A DNA stretch of 64,000 bases. Origin: CADEFQ01 sp035433705 (lineage in GTDB: Bacteria; Pseudomonadota; Gammaproteobacteria; Steroidobacterales; Steroidobacteraceae). The translations under genes and the position numbers were made by a program. Location of the stretch: NCBI GenBank assembly GCA_035433705.1, contig DAORVK010000013.1, positions 1-64,000 of the forward strand. The letters run 5' to 3'. The notes under the pieces were generated by a model that was not told the DNA's origin, searched no databases, and worked only from the letters and a program-made list of their open reading frames with translations. Below, piece after piece: positions 9,035-18,393 of the stretch (positions are counted from its first letter, which is position 1; each line of letters starts with the position of its first letter).

Positions 9035-9748
9035 CTAACCTGCCGTGATCGTCGCCATGAAGCGCTTCGCCTGCCCGAAGTCCGGCGCGAGCAGCAATGC
9101 CCGCTCGAGCGTACTGCGCGCTACCGTCGAGTCGCCCCGCTCCAGCTGGCGACGCGCGAGTTGCAGGTAGGCTTCCGGCGCACCCCAGGCCGGAAGCGAT
9201 GCGGTGCCCCGTCGTTCCTCCTCGAAAGCGGCGACCGCCTTGCGCAAGCTTCCGTAGGCGCGCTCGCTGTCGCCGTCAGCGAGCGCCGCCAGCAGCAACA
9301 CGCGCGGGTTGCGTGGCGCGAGCTGCAGTGCACGCTCGAGCTGCGACGCACTGCGTGGTGCGAGCAACGGCGCCTTCCACGCCTTGAGCGACGCGACGAG
9401 GCCCTGGCAGGCAGCCTGCAGGGCGAGCGCGTCGGCGAAATCCCGGCGCGCTTCGTTGGCAGCCGCGAGATGGTCGACGCAGTTTTCGGCAGCCTTTGCG
9501 GCCGCCTCCCTGGCGCGCCCAAGCCCGAGAAGCGCAAGGCGATACTGTCCGAGCCCGAGATAGTAGGCCTGCAACGGGTCGCCGCTCACGCCACCCTCGA
9601 GCGAAGCGAGCACGCCGCGCAATGCACGCGTGTCTTCAGTGTACCAGGCGTACTGGATGCGACCCTCGACGTCACTCCACTCCACCGCCATGACGATTCC
9701 GGCCGCGAACAGCAGCGGAACCACGACCGACAGGCTGCGACGAATCAT
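9035..9748 (-). CDS. TPR-like protein with N-terminal membrane anchor or signal
   Basis: A 237-residue protein not recognised by name. It begins with a basic stretch and a hydrophobic segment (SLSVVVPLLFAAGIVMAV), so it is membrane-anchored or exported. The rest is Ala/Leu-rich helical repeat with TPR-like spacing (LQAYYLGLGQYRLALLGLG; LERALQLAPRNPRVLLLAA; LERALLLAPDFGQAKRF). ATG 9748 is preferred over the upstream frame opening because the hydrophobic signal begins there. It is divergent from tatD with 35 bases between them. A role in envelope protein interactions is inference. Confidence 0.75.
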   Translation of the reverse strand: MIRRSLSVVVPLLFAAGIVMAVEWSDVEGRIQYAWYTEDTRALRGVLASLEGGVSGDPLQAYYLGLGQYRLALLGLGRAREAAAKAAENCVDHLAAANEARRDFADALALQAACQGLVASLKAWKAPLLAPRSASQLERALQLAPRNPRVLLLAALADGDSERAYGSLRKAVAAFEEERRGTASLPAWGAPEAYLQLARRQLERGDSTVARSTLERALLLAPDFGQAKRFMATITAG

Positions 9749-9783
9749 ATGGGACGCTGGATGACGAGAATGGACGAACGACC

Positions 9784-10608
9784 GTGAACAACGATAGCAC
9801 AGCGCCCCCACAGCTCATCGACATCGGTGCGAACCTCACCCACGACAGCTTCGACAGCGACCGTGATACGGTGATCGCGCGTGCGCGCGCGGCGGGAGTT
9901 GCGCAGATGCTGGTCACGGGCGCGAGCCTTGCGGGCAGCAGAGAGGCGATCGAACTTGCACGCGCCCGCGCCGGCCGCCTCTTTGCCACCGCCGGCATTC
10001 ATCCGCATCACGCGCTGGAGCTCGACGAGCCTGCTGAAGCGCTGCTCGCGGACCTCGCGCTGGCACCCGAGGTCGTGGCAGTCGGCGAATGTGGCCTCGA
10101 CTATTACCGCGATTTCTCGCCGCGCGAGGCGCAGCGGCGGGCGTTCGAGCGCCAGCTCGTCCTCGCAGCCCGGGTCGGCAAGCCGGTCTTCCTGCATCAG
10201 CGCGATGCACATGACGACTTTGCCGCGATCCTGCGCGAGCACCGCGCCGCGCTTGCGGGTGGCGTGGCGCATTGCTTCACGGCGCAGCGCGCCGAACTCG
10301 AGTGCTACCTCGAGCTTGATCTCGCGATCGGCATGACGGGCTGGATCTGCGATGAGCGACGCGGCCGGCACCTCGTACCGCTCGTGGCGCAGATACCGGC
10401 CGGCCGGCTGATGCTCGAGACAGACGCACCCTACCTGCTGCCGCGCGACCTGTCGCCCAGGCCGGCCTCGCGGCGCAACGAGCCGATGCACCTGCCGCAT
10501 ATTGCGACAGCCGTTGCCCGCGCGCGCGGCGAAACGCTCGCTGAACTTGCAGCGCATACGACCAGAGCGGTGCGGCAATTGTTCTGCCTGCCGGCTGCAA
10601 GCAGCTGA
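9784..10608 (+). CDS. tatD: TatD family metal-dependent deoxyribonuclease
   Basis: A 274-residue TIM-barrel hydrolase starting at GTG. The N-terminal motif is DIGANLTHDSF instead of the HxH of YcfH/YjjV, which is the pattern of TatD proper. Other metal and active-site motifs are GECGLDYYRDFS, FLHQRDAH, HCFT and LETDAPYL. TatD proteins have 3'-5' exonuclease activity tied to DNA repair. There is no tatABC here. It converges with the NERD gene across a 36-base gap. Confidence 0.9.
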   Translation: MNNDSTAPPQLIDIGANLTHDSFDSDRDTVIARARAAGVAQMLVTGASLAGSREAIELARARAGRLFATAGIHPHHALELDEPAEALLADLALAPEVVAVGECGLDYYRDFSPREAQRRAFERQLVLAARVGKPVFLHQRDAHDDFAAILREHRAALAGGVAHCFTAQRAELECYLELDLAIGMTGWICDERRGRHLVPLVAQIPAGRLMLETDAPYLLPRDLSPRPASRRNEPMHLPHIATAVARARGETLAELAAHTTRAVRQLFCLPAASS

Positions 10609-10644
10609 CTGCGGGAGGCGCATGCCGGCCCGCGGGCGCTTCGT

Positions 10645-11244
10645 TCAAATGGGCCTTGGTTTCCCCAACGGACTTGGCGCGGCGGCCGCCCGCAGCGCTG
10701 TCCAGCCGGCGCGGTAGTGGGTCAGTACCGACTCGAACAGGCCGCGATCCGCGGGTGGGAAGTCTGCGCGCAGCGTGTCCACCGGCACGGTCCACTTGGG
10801 CAGGCCTTTTGGGAAGCGCGCCCTGCTGGTGAAGACGATGCGCCCTTCCACGGGTACCTCGCCACTGAGCGCCTTGACCGCGGCAATTCGGTCGTACAGG
10901 GCGCCCTGCGGATTTGCAAAGGTGTGGCGCGACGACCCGTTCATCACGGTCCAGTCCGTCATCTGATCGCCGCCGAAGATATTCCCGGCGACGTCGCGCA
11001 AATCGACGACCAGAATGCCGCGCGCAGTCAGCACCAGGAAATCGACGTGGTAAGTAGCGCCGTTGCCGTCCGGCACGAGCACGTCTGCCAGATGCTCGAA
11101 TCCGGTCGAGGTAATCGCAAGCACGAGCCGGCGCCGCGCGCGGCGCAGGCGCCACCAGCGCCAGACCCAGGACGCAACGAGGCCGATGGCGACGCCGCCC
11201 AGCACGAGGCCGACGAGAATGGGCGTGGCAGGCAGAGGGTTCAT
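10645..11244 (-). CDS. NERD-domain membrane protein
   Basis: A 199-residue protein with one N-terminal transmembrane helix (ILVGLVLGGVAIGLVASWVW), a basic stretch (RRARRRL), then a NERD (nuclease-related) domain. Motifs seen are VDFLVLTARGILVVDLRDVAG and, later, GRIVFTSRARFP. The start ATG 11244 overlaps the thrC stop (ATGA), so it is read as the last cistron of the thr operon. NERD proteins are suspected DNA-processing factors. The Asp/Asn and Lys residues that would support catalysis are only partly evident here. Confidence 0.78.
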   Translation of the reverse strand: MNPLPATPILVGLVLGGVAIGLVASWVWRWWRLRRARRRLVLAITSTGFEHLADVLVPDGNGATYHVDFLVLTARGILVVDLRDVAGNIFGGDQMTDWTVMNGSSRHTFANPQGALYDRIAAVKALSGEVPVEGRIVFTSRARFPKGLPKWTVPVDTLRADFPPADRGLFESVLTHYRAGWTALRAAAAPSPLGKPRPI

Positions 11245-12563
11245 GACGGCGCCCCGGTCGAGTGGGCCTCGGCAAGCAGCGCCCGCCGCAGCGCCTCGAG
11301 CTGCGGAGCGAGTGGCTCCTTCGATGACGGGCGCTCGTGGAGTCGCTCGAGGGAATCGGGTATCGGCACCGCGCGGCCGATCAAAGGCTCGACGATCTCG
11401 CGAAACTTCGCCGGGTGCGCGGTTGCCACGATCACCCAGGCGCTGGCCAGCTTGCGCGCGGCGGGCATGCGGGCCATCACTTCGGCCGCCGTCGCGGTGT
11501 GAGGGCACCATATCCTGCCGTAAGCGGCGTGATCCGCAGCAATACGCCGGCGGATCGCGCCGTCTTCGACCACTTCGGCAGTAACAGCCGACTTGAGCAC
11601 TGCGAACTCCGGGTAGAGCGACTGCAGGCGTTCCATATTGCTCGGATCGCCGACATCCATGGCGGAAGCAAGCGTAGCGATACTCCGGCGCGGTTGCCAC
11701 GGCTGGCCGGACAGGTAGTCGGACACCGTGCGATTCGCATTGTGTGCCAGCACGATGTCACCGATCGGGAGGCCGACGCGGCGTGCCCAGATGCAGGCGA
11801 GTGCGTTGCCAAGGTTGCCGCTCGGAATCACGAACGACGCCGGGCGCCCTTCCCTGCGCCAGACCGCGAGCGCCGTCGCTGCATGGTAGGCAGCCTGCGG
11901 CAGGAGCCGACCGAGGTTGATGCTGTTCGCGGACGACAGATCGAGTTCAGCGCGCAGCGCGGGGTCCACGAAGGCCGCTTTCACGAGTCGCTGGCAGTCA
12001 TCGAAGCTGCCCTGCACGGCGAAAGATCGCACGTTGTCGCCCCAGCAGGTCAGTTGCTGCTCCTGCGCAGGCGAGACGAGGCCCTCGGGATAGAGCACTG
12101 CCACGCGGATGCCTGGCCGGCGGTGAAAGGCCGCCGCGACGGCTCCGCCGGTGTCGCCCGAAGTCGCGACCAGGATTTCGAGCGGCCTCGCTCCCGCCGG
12201 CCGCAGGCGCGCCAGCGATGCCGCAAGAAAGCGCGCGCCGAAGTCCTTGAAGGCCGCAGTCGGCCCATGAAACAGCTCGAGAACCGAGTAGTCGGCCTGC
12301 CCGACCGGTACGAGCGGCGCGGGAAAATTGAACGCCTCTGCAGTGATCTCATCGAGCGCCGCTGCAAGCATGTCGCCTGCCGTGAACGGTGCGATGAGCG
12401 TGCGCGCAGCCGCAGCGAGGCTTGCGCCCGCTGTGAAATCCCCGGGCGCGAACTGCGGCCACTCCGTCGGCACATAGAGCCCGCCGTCGGGCGCGAGACC
12501 TGCGAGCAATGCTTCCGAAAACGACACAGCGGGGCTCTCACCCCGCGTACTGCGGTATTGCAT
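11241..12563 (-). CDS. thrC: Threonine synthase
   Basis: A 440-residue PLP enzyme converting O-phosphohomoserine to threonine. It starts MQYRSTRG, matching the family N-terminus. The PLP Lys lies in FHGPTAAFKDFGARF, and the phosphate-binding region in ATSGDTGGAV. Later segments (SANSINLGRLLPQ; IPSGNLGNALA) are diagnostic. It starts six bases after thrB ends. Confidence 0.96.
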   Translation of the reverse strand: MQYRSTRGESPAVSFSEALLAGLAPDGGLYVPTEWPQFAPGDFTAGASLAAAARTLIAPFTAGDMLAAALDEITAEAFNFPAPLVPVGQADYSVLELFHGPTAAFKDFGARFLAASLARLRPAGARPLEILVATSGDTGGAVAAAFHRRPGIRVAVLYPEGLVSPAQEQQLTCWGDNVRSFAVQGSFDDCQRLVKAAFVDPALRAELDLSSANSINLGRLLPQAAYHAATALAVWRREGRPASFVIPSGNLGNALACIWARRVGLPIGDIVLAHNANRTVSDYLSGQPWQPRRSIATLASAMDVGDPSNMERLQSLYPEFAVLKSAVTAEVVEDGAIRRRIAADHAAYGRIWCPHTATAAEVMARMPAARKLASAWVIVATAHPAKFREIVEPLIGRAVPIPDSLERLHERPSSKEPLAPQLEALRRALLAEAHSTGAPS

Positions 12564-12568
12564 GAGTG

Positions 12569-13504
12569 TCAGGTGGCCTCGATGCGGGCGCCGCGGTTTG
12601 CGATGTCGACGACCCAGTGGTCAGTCTCGATCCCGCGAGCTTTGAACGCGGCGACCATGGCGGCGCGCACGGCACCGGCGCTCGCCGTGCGGCTCCAGGC
12701 GAACATCGTGGGACCTGCGCCGGAGATCGAGCATCCCAGCGCGCCGGCCTCCATGGCGGCCGCACGCACCTCACCGAACCCGGGAATCAGGGCCTGACGC
12801 TGTGGCTCGATCACGACGTCTTCGAACGAGGCGCGCACGAGATCCAGATCGTTCGTGTAGCAGCCCGAGATGAAACCGGCGAGGTTTGCGGTCTGCCAGA
12901 CAAAATCCGAAAGGGCGACGCTCTTGTTCAGGAGGGCCCGCGCTTCCCGTGTGGCGAGGAACATGTGCGGATGCACGATCACGGCCTGCACACCGGAGGG
13001 CACCGGTATCTGCTTGACGCGTGGATGATCGATGCCGACAGTGAGCACGAGCCCGCCATAGAGCGACGGTGCGATATTGTCGACGTGCAACGAACCGCTC
13101 GCGACGGCTTCACCCTGCATCGCAAACTGCAGCAGTTCGAGGAGCGATCGGGGCGTGTCGAGCAAGGCGTTGGCGGCCACCACTGCGCCGACAGCTGACG
13201 CCGCCGAACCGCCGAGTCCCGAGCCGAGCGGTATGCCTTTCGCGATCGTCATCTCGAATCCGCAGTCTGGCGCGAGCGCTTCGTGCATCGCGAGCAGCGC
13301 CCGCCCGGCCGTGTTGCGCGCGGCCTCAAGCGGCAGTTCCCCGGCGACGCCCGTGATGGCCTTGATCGAAACTCCTGGCGCCGACGTGCGTCGAACCGTG
13401 ACACGATCGCCGAGCGCATCGACGCTGAAGCCGAGAATGTCGAAGCCGATTGCGACATTGCCGACCGAAGCGGGCGCAAACGCGGTGGCCTGCTGCAGGC
13501 TCAC
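12569..13504 (-). CDS. thrB: Homoserine kinase
   Basis: A 311-residue GHMP-family kinase that phosphorylates homoserine. The ATP-binding motif is IPLGSGLGGSAASAVGA. The N-terminal PASVGNVAIGFDILGF and C-terminal GCSISGAGPTMFAW are family signatures. It starts at GTG 13504, overlapping the thrA stop by four bases (GTGA), so translation is coupled. Confidence 0.95.
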   Translation of the reverse strand: MSLQQATAFAPASVGNVAIGFDILGFSVDALGDRVTVRRTSAPGVSIKAITGVAGELPLEAARNTAGRALLAMHEALAPDCGFEMTIAKGIPLGSGLGGSAASAVGAVVAANALLDTPRSLLELLQFAMQGEAVASGSLHVDNIAPSLYGGLVLTVGIDHPRVKQIPVPSGVQAVIVHPHMFLATREARALLNKSVALSDFVWQTANLAGFISGCYTNDLDLVRASFEDVVIEPQRQALIPGFGEVRAAAMEAGALGCSISGAGPTMFAWSRTASAGAVRAAMVAAFKARGIETDHWVVDIANRGARIEAT

Positions 13505-15987
13505 AGTCGCGCCCCGAGATAGGCCGAGAGGCGCAGCAGATCGGCAAAGACGCCGCCCGCGGTGACCTCGGGCCCCGCGCCCGGGCCCTGCACGATCAGC
13601 GGATTCGCGCTGTAGCGGGCGGTGGCGAAGCGCACGATGTTGTCGGTGAGCGCGATGTTCGCGAACGCGTGCCGCCCTTCGACTTCGACCACCCCAACGG
13701 TTGCCTCGCCTTCGGCCGTGAGTCGGCCGACATAGCGCAGAACCTTGCCACGCGCCTTCGCCGCGGCGAAGCGTGCTTGCATCGCGGCGTCCGAAGCAGG
13801 CAGGCGCTGCATGAACTCGTCGATCGTGCCGCGTTCGAGACCGTTCGGCACGAGGCTCTCGACCTTGACGTCGGCAAGTTCCAGGCCAAGCCCCAATTCG
13901 CGCCCGAGGATGATGAGCTTGCGCGCGACGTCGGTGCCGGAGAGGTCATCGCGCGGGTCGGGCTCGGTGTAGCCGCGCTGCTTTGCGTCGGCGACGATCT
14001 GCGAAAAGGGCACCGAGCCGTCGTACACGTTGAAGAGCCAGGCGAGCGTGCCCGAGAAGATACCCTCGATGCAGCGCACCCCGTCGCCCGTGTCGCGCAG
14101 ATCACGCAGTGTTTGCACGATCGGCAAGCCCGCGCCGACGGTGGTCTCGTAGAGATAATGCGCGCCCGTGAGGCGGCGGGTGGCCTGCAGGTCGCGGTAA
14201 TACGTGAGGTCGCCGCTGTTCGCCTTCTTGTTGGGCGTGACGACATGGATGCCTGCCGCGAGCCATTCGCGATAGCGGGCGGCCACTTCGGCGCTCGCGG
14301 TGCAGTCGATGATCACCGAGTGCGGCAGGTAGTCGACGTGCACATGCTCGACGAAGCGCGCGAGGTCCGCGGTCGTGCTGTGCGCCTTCACCGTCTCGCG
14401 CCACCGATCGAGCGGCAGACCCGTGTCCGACAGCACCATCGTTTTTGATGCGAGAATTCCCCGCACGCGCAGGTCGAGCTTCAGATCGCGCAGCCGCTCC
14501 GCCTGCGCAGCCACCTGATCGAGGAACACCTGCCCGACGGTGCCCGGTCCGATCACGCCGATCGACAGTGTGTGCGGCGAGAGGTAGAAACCCGCGTGCA
14601 CGGCGCGCAGTGCCCGGGTCGCGTCCCTGCCGCCCACCACGACGGAGATATTGCGCTCCGAGGCGCCCTGCGCGATCGCGCGCACGTTGACGCTGCTCGC
14701 GCCGAGCGCATTGAATACCTTGGCCGAAACCCCTGGCATGCCCGCCATGCCGTCGCCCACGACCGCGAGAATCGCGAGATCGTGATCGACATCGACACTC
14801 TGGATCTGCCCGTCGGCGAGCTCGCGGGCGAAGGCTTCGCGCACGGCCTGCACGGCCCGGTCGGCCTGCACGCCTGGCACTGCACAGCAGATCGAGTGCT
14901 CGGAACTGCCCTGCGAAATCACGATGACCGAAATGTCTGCTTCACGCAGTGCGCCAAACAGCCGATGCGCCGTGCCGGGCACGCCGATCATCCCCGCGCC
15001 TTCGACATTGAGAAGCGCCACCTGATCGATGCTCGTGATGCCCTTGACAGGCATTCCCGACTGCGGCTGCGCGCAAATCAGCGTGCCTGCCCTGGCGGGC
15101 GCAAACGTGTTGCGGATCCAGATCGGGATGCCGCGCCCGACCGCGGGTGCCATCGTCTGCGGATGAATCACCTTTGCGCCGAAGTACGCGAGCTCCATCG
15201 CCTCGCTGTAGGAAAGTGCGTCGATTACGCGCGCGTCGGGAACGCGCCGCGGATCAGCGGAGAGCACGCCATCGACATCTGTCCAGATCACGATCTCGGC
15301 CGCATCGAGCAATGACCCGAAGATGGACGCGGAGAAATCGCTGCCGTTGCGACCCAGCGTCGTCTGCACACCGTTGCGGCTCGAGGCGATGAAGCCGGTG
15401 ATGATCAGTGTGCGCGGCCCCGCAGCTGCGGCGACCGGAGCCAGCTTCGCCTTCGATTCAGCCCACTGCACCGCAGGCCCGAGCGCGCCCCATTCGACGA
15501 CCAGCACCTTGCGTGCGTCGACCCATTCGATCGCACCGCGGCGCACGCCGCGGTGGGCGAGAAAGTCGCAGAAGAGCCGCGTCGACCACAGTTCGCCGTA
15601 GCCAACCACGGCGTCGCGCACGGCGCCCGCAGCCGAACGGGTGAGGCGCACGGTATTGAGGATGCCTTCGAGGTCGTGACAATCGCGATCGAATGCCGCG
15701 AGCCACAATTTCGCGCCCTTCGCGTCGAGTACGGTTGTGGCGACCGTGGCGTGACGGGCGCGCAGCGCATCCAGTTCGCCACGTACACCCTCCTGCTGCT
15801 GCTCGGCGAGCAGCACGAGGCGGTAGAGCGCATCGGTGACGCCGCGACAAGCGGACAGCACGACAGCGAGCTTCTCGTCGGGTGAAGCCTCGAGGATCTG
15901 CGCGACGCGCTCGAAACACGCCGCGTCGGCGACGCTCGAGCCGCCGAATTTGTGCACGCGCCAGGCGGCCCGATCTGAACCGGTCAT
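13501..15987 (-). CDS. thrA: Bifunctional aspartokinase / homoserine dehydrogenase
   Basis: An 828-residue fusion catalysing the first and third steps of the threonine branch. The N-terminal kinase has HKFGGSSVAD and, further on, GRNGSDFSASI. Two ACT repeats follow in the middle (SIDQVALLNVEGAGM; DHDLAILAVVGDGM), the usual sites for threonine feedback. The C-terminal dehydrogenase starts about residue 470 with GVIGPGTVGQVFLDQ and includes GIFSGTLAWLFN. ATG 15987 is preferred to the frame opening at 16041 because family homology starts just after it and AGAGAG precedes it. I see no leader peptide or attenuator in the 56 bases before the divergent xdhC-like gene. Confidence 0.96.
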   Translation of the reverse strand: MTGSDRAAWRVHKFGGSSVADAACFERVAQILEASPDEKLAVVLSACRGVTDALYRLVLLAEQQQEGVRGELDALRARHATVATTVLDAKGAKLWLAAFDRDCHDLEGILNTVRLTRSAAGAVRDAVVGYGELWSTRLFCDFLAHRGVRRGAIEWVDARKVLVVEWGALGPAVQWAESKAKLAPVAAAAGPRTLIITGFIASSRNGVQTTLGRNGSDFSASIFGSLLDAAEIVIWTDVDGVLSADPRRVPDARVIDALSYSEAMELAYFGAKVIHPQTMAPAVGRGIPIWIRNTFAPARAGTLICAQPQSGMPVKGITSIDQVALLNVEGAGMIGVPGTAHRLFGALREADISVIVISQGSSEHSICCAVPGVQADRAVQAVREAFARELADGQIQSVDVDHDLAILAVVGDGMAGMPGVSAKVFNALGASSVNVRAIAQGASERNISVVVGGRDATRALRAVHAGFYLSPHTLSIGVIGPGTVGQVFLDQVAAQAERLRDLKLDLRVRGILASKTMVLSDTGLPLDRWRETVKAHSTTADLARFVEHVHVDYLPHSVIIDCTASAEVAARYREWLAAGIHVVTPNKKANSGDLTYYRDLQATRRLTGAHYLYETTVGAGLPIVQTLRDLRDTGDGVRCIEGIFSGTLAWLFNVYDGSVPFSQIVADAKQRGYTEPDPRDDLSGTDVARKLIILGRELGLGLELADVKVESLVPNGLERGTIDEFMQRLPASDAAMQARFAAAKARGKVLRYVGRLTAEGEATVGVVEVEGRHAFANIALTDNIVRFATARYSANPLIVQGPGAGPEVTAGGVFADLLRLSAYLGARL

Positions 15988-16043
15988 GTGAACTCTCTGG
16001 AAGGGGGGCAAAAACCGCGAAAGCCTAGCATAATGCGGCACCC

Positions 16044-17015
16044 GTGGACCACGAACTGCACCGCCTCCTGCCGTTCTACGCCGACGCGCGAGCGACAGGT
16101 GAACCCCTTGCGCTCGCGCTCGTTCTGCGCACCGCCGGATCCACCTACCGCAAGCATGGTGCGTGGATGCTCATTGCACGTGACGGCCGCTATGCGGGGC
16201 TCCTGTCCGGTGGTTGCCTCGAGGGCGATCTGCGCGAGCACGCGTTCCGCGTGATCGACAGCGGCGTCGCGGCGCGCGTCAGTTACGACATGCGTGGACC
16301 CGACGATGCGCTCTGGGGCCTCGGCAGCGGCTGTGAAGGCGCCATGGATGTCCTGCTGTTGCGGGTGGGTCCGGCGGAGGAGTGGCAGCCGCTGGCAGCC
16401 CTGCACGACTCGATCGTGAAAGGCGATGCCTGTGCTTTCGGGGTCATCACGGAGCAGACGACCGGTGGGGCGCCGATCGGTACAGTCCTCATCAACCCGG
16501 CCGAAGTTGCGCCGCTTTTCATCGTGCGCGTCTCGCCGCCCCCACATGTATTGCTGCTCGGCGGCGGGCCTGACTCGCTGCCGGTCGCCGAACTCGTGGT
16601 TTTCCTGGGCTGGCGTCTCACCGTCGTGGACCATCGGCCTGCGTACACGGCGAGCGATCGTTTTCCTGCCGGCACGCGGGTGATCGGCTGTCATGCCGAC
16701 GAACTGGCGCAGCATTGCAACCTCGCGCGCATTGACGCGGCGGTGGTAATGAGCCACCACCTCGACTCGGACCGCGCTTATCTTGCCGCGCTTATCCCGA
16801 CCGCAATTCCCTATGTGGGCCTGCTCGGTCCGCAGCCGCGTCGCGAGCGCCTGCTGGCAGACCTGGGCACAGTCGCCGAGGCCTTGCGTGCGCGCCTGCA
16901 CGCGCCGATCGGGCTTGATATAGGCGCGCACACGCCATCGGCGATTGCCCTTTCGATCGTTGCGGAAATCCAGGCGGTATTTTCCGGTCGGGATGGCGGC
17001 CGTTTTTCTGTTTAG
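16044..17015 (+). CDS. XdhC/CoxI family molybdenum-cofactor maturation protein
   Basis: A 323-residue protein from a GTG start. The N-terminal XdhC domain includes TAGSTYRKHGAWM and GLLSGGCLEGDLREH. The C-terminal Rossmann-like domain starts at VLLLGGGPDSLPVAE. XdhC proteins bind Mo-cofactor, help sulfurate it and insert it into xanthine-dehydrogenase-family enzymes. No such hydroxylase is in the window. A MocA-like cytidylyltransferase, the usual functional partner, lies 3 kb downstream. It is divergent from thrA. Confidence 0.88.
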   Translation: MDHELHRLLPFYADARATGEPLALALVLRTAGSTYRKHGAWMLIARDGRYAGLLSGGCLEGDLREHAFRVIDSGVAARVSYDMRGPDDALWGLGSGCEGAMDVLLLRVGPAEEWQPLAALHDSIVKGDACAFGVITEQTTGGAPIGTVLINPAEVAPLFIVRVSPPPHVLLLGGGPDSLPVAELVVFLGWRLTVVDHRPAYTASDRFPAGTRVIGCHADELAQHCNLARIDAAVVMSHHLDSDRAYLAALIPTAIPYVGLLGPQPRRERLLADLGTVAEALRARLHAPIGLDIGAHTPSAIALSIVAEIQAVFSGRDGGRFSV

Positions 17016-17052
17016 TTTCAGTCTGTTGTAGCGCTTTCTTATGAGGGCGTCT

Positions 17053-18336
17053 ATGCATGCCTGGTACGTGGTCGTCGTACTCCTCCTGGCCAACGCCGTG
17101 TCGTTCATCGACCGGTTATTGCTGTCGCTGCTGGTCACGCCGATCAAGACAGAGCTGCAGCTCTCCGACACCCAGGTGAGCCTGCTGCAGGGCTTTGCAT
17201 TCGCGCTCTTCTACTGCTTTGCGGGCCTTGCCCTCGCCCGTCTCGCCGATCGCTCGAGCCGCAAGTGGATCGTGACGGCGGGACTCGTACTCTGGTGCCT
17301 GCTGACTTCGCTTTCCGGCACGGCGCGCCACTATTGGCAGCTCTTCCTGTATCGCTTCGGTGTTGGCATCGGCGAAGGCACGCTCTCGCCCTCCGCCTAT
17401 TCACTGATCGCGGCGTACTTTCCACGCGAGCGTCTGTCCCTCGCAATCGGGATCTACAGCCTCGGCATTACCGCCGGCATCGGTCTCGCCTGGCTCGGGG
17501 GCGGCGCGGCGATTCACTGGGTGTCGATGCAGGACGCAATCGAACTGCCGGGTCTGCCGCCGCTGGCAGGCTGGCGTCTCGTGTTCGTGCTGGTCGGTGC
17601 GATCGGCCTGCCGGTGGCGGTGCTGATGCTGTTCGTGCGCGAACCTGCCCGGGCACCGGTTGCGCGCCCCGCGAGCGTCAGCGAAGTACTGGCGCAGTAT
17701 CGCGCTGACGCCCGCCGTTACTCTCATGTGATGTTCGGCTATGGTGCGACGTCGATCACGATCTATGCCGTCATGACGTGGACGCCCACTTTTTACCTGC
17801 GGCACTATGGCGCATCGATCACCGGGGCCGCGACGGTACTCGGTTGCGCTGCGCTCGCTGGCGGGCTTAGCGGTGCGTGGCTCGGCGGTACGCTGGCGGA
17901 CAAGCTGGAACAACGTGGCGACCGCCATGCGAAGCTTCGCGTGCTCTACTGGTGCTCGATCGGGCTCTTTGCCCCGGCCGTGGTCGCCCCGTTCATGCCG
18001 ACCCTGCACGGATCTGCTGCGGTGCTCGCGCTGACCTTCTTCTTCGGCTCGGCCTGTACCGGCCCGGCCGGCGCCTTCGTGCAAGCGATCACGCCAGAGT
18101 CGATGCGTGCCCAGTTCGGCGCGATCTATCTCCTCGCGCTGACACTCGTGGGCGCGACGATGGGGCCGCTGCTGACCGCCCTTTTTACCGACTACGTGTT
18201 CCGCGACGAGGCATCACTCGGCTACTCACTGGCTGCCGTCAGTTTCGTGGGCAACTCGTTCGCGCTCTGGCTCATCCGCCGGGCCTTTCGCACCGGCACG
18301 ACCACAGGGCAGACACCGGTCGATTTCATGGCCTGA
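17053..18336 (+). CDS. MFS transporter, spinster-like
   Basis: A major-facilitator permease of about 427 residues with 12 predicted helices. Motif A-like GLALARLADRSSRKWIV follows helix 2. The N-terminal NAVSFIDRLLLSLLVTPIK is typical of spinster-related MFS_1 proteins common near catabolic genes. I chose ATG 17053 over ATG 17041 because GAGGG (17043-17047) sits five bases before it. The substrate is unknown. The next gene is a Rieske oxygenase, so uptake of an organic substrate is plausible. Confidence 0.88.
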   Translation: MHAWYVVVVLLLANAVSFIDRLLLSLLVTPIKTELQLSDTQVSLLQGFAFALFYCFAGLALARLADRSSRKWIVTAGLVLWCLLTSLSGTARHYWQLFLYRFGVGIGEGTLSPSAYSLIAAYFPRERLSLAIGIYSLGITAGIGLAWLGGGAAIHWVSMQDAIELPGLPPLAGWRLVFVLVGAIGLPVAVLMLFVREPARAPVARPASVSEVLAQYRADARRYSHVMFGYGATSITIYAVMTWTPTFYLRHYGASITGAATVLGCAALAGGLSGAWLGGTLADKLEQRGDRHAKLRVLYWCSIGLFAPAVVAPFMPTLHGSAAVLALTFFFGSACTGPAGAFVQAITPESMRAQFGAIYLLALTLVGATMGPLLTALFTDYVFRDEASLGYSLAAVSFVGNSFALWLIRRAFRTGTTTGQTPVDFMA

Positions 18337-18393
18337 CATATCTTTGCACCTGGACGCATACTCATCCCCGGGCGCGTTTGCTAAGGTTTGGTC

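Noticed and set aside
10609..10644. Possible terminator between tatD and the NERD gene
   Set aside because: Only short imperfect GC palindromes are present and no T-run.
14972..14982. GTGCCGGGCAC in thrA as a third copy of the REP-like repeat
   Set aside because: Only the 11-base palindromic core matches; the flanking TTTCGGTTAT part is missing and it encodes a normal ACT-domain residue stretch.
15988..16043. thr attenuator or leader peptide
   Set aside because: The 56-base divergent gap is too short and has no Thr/Ile-rich reading frame or terminator.
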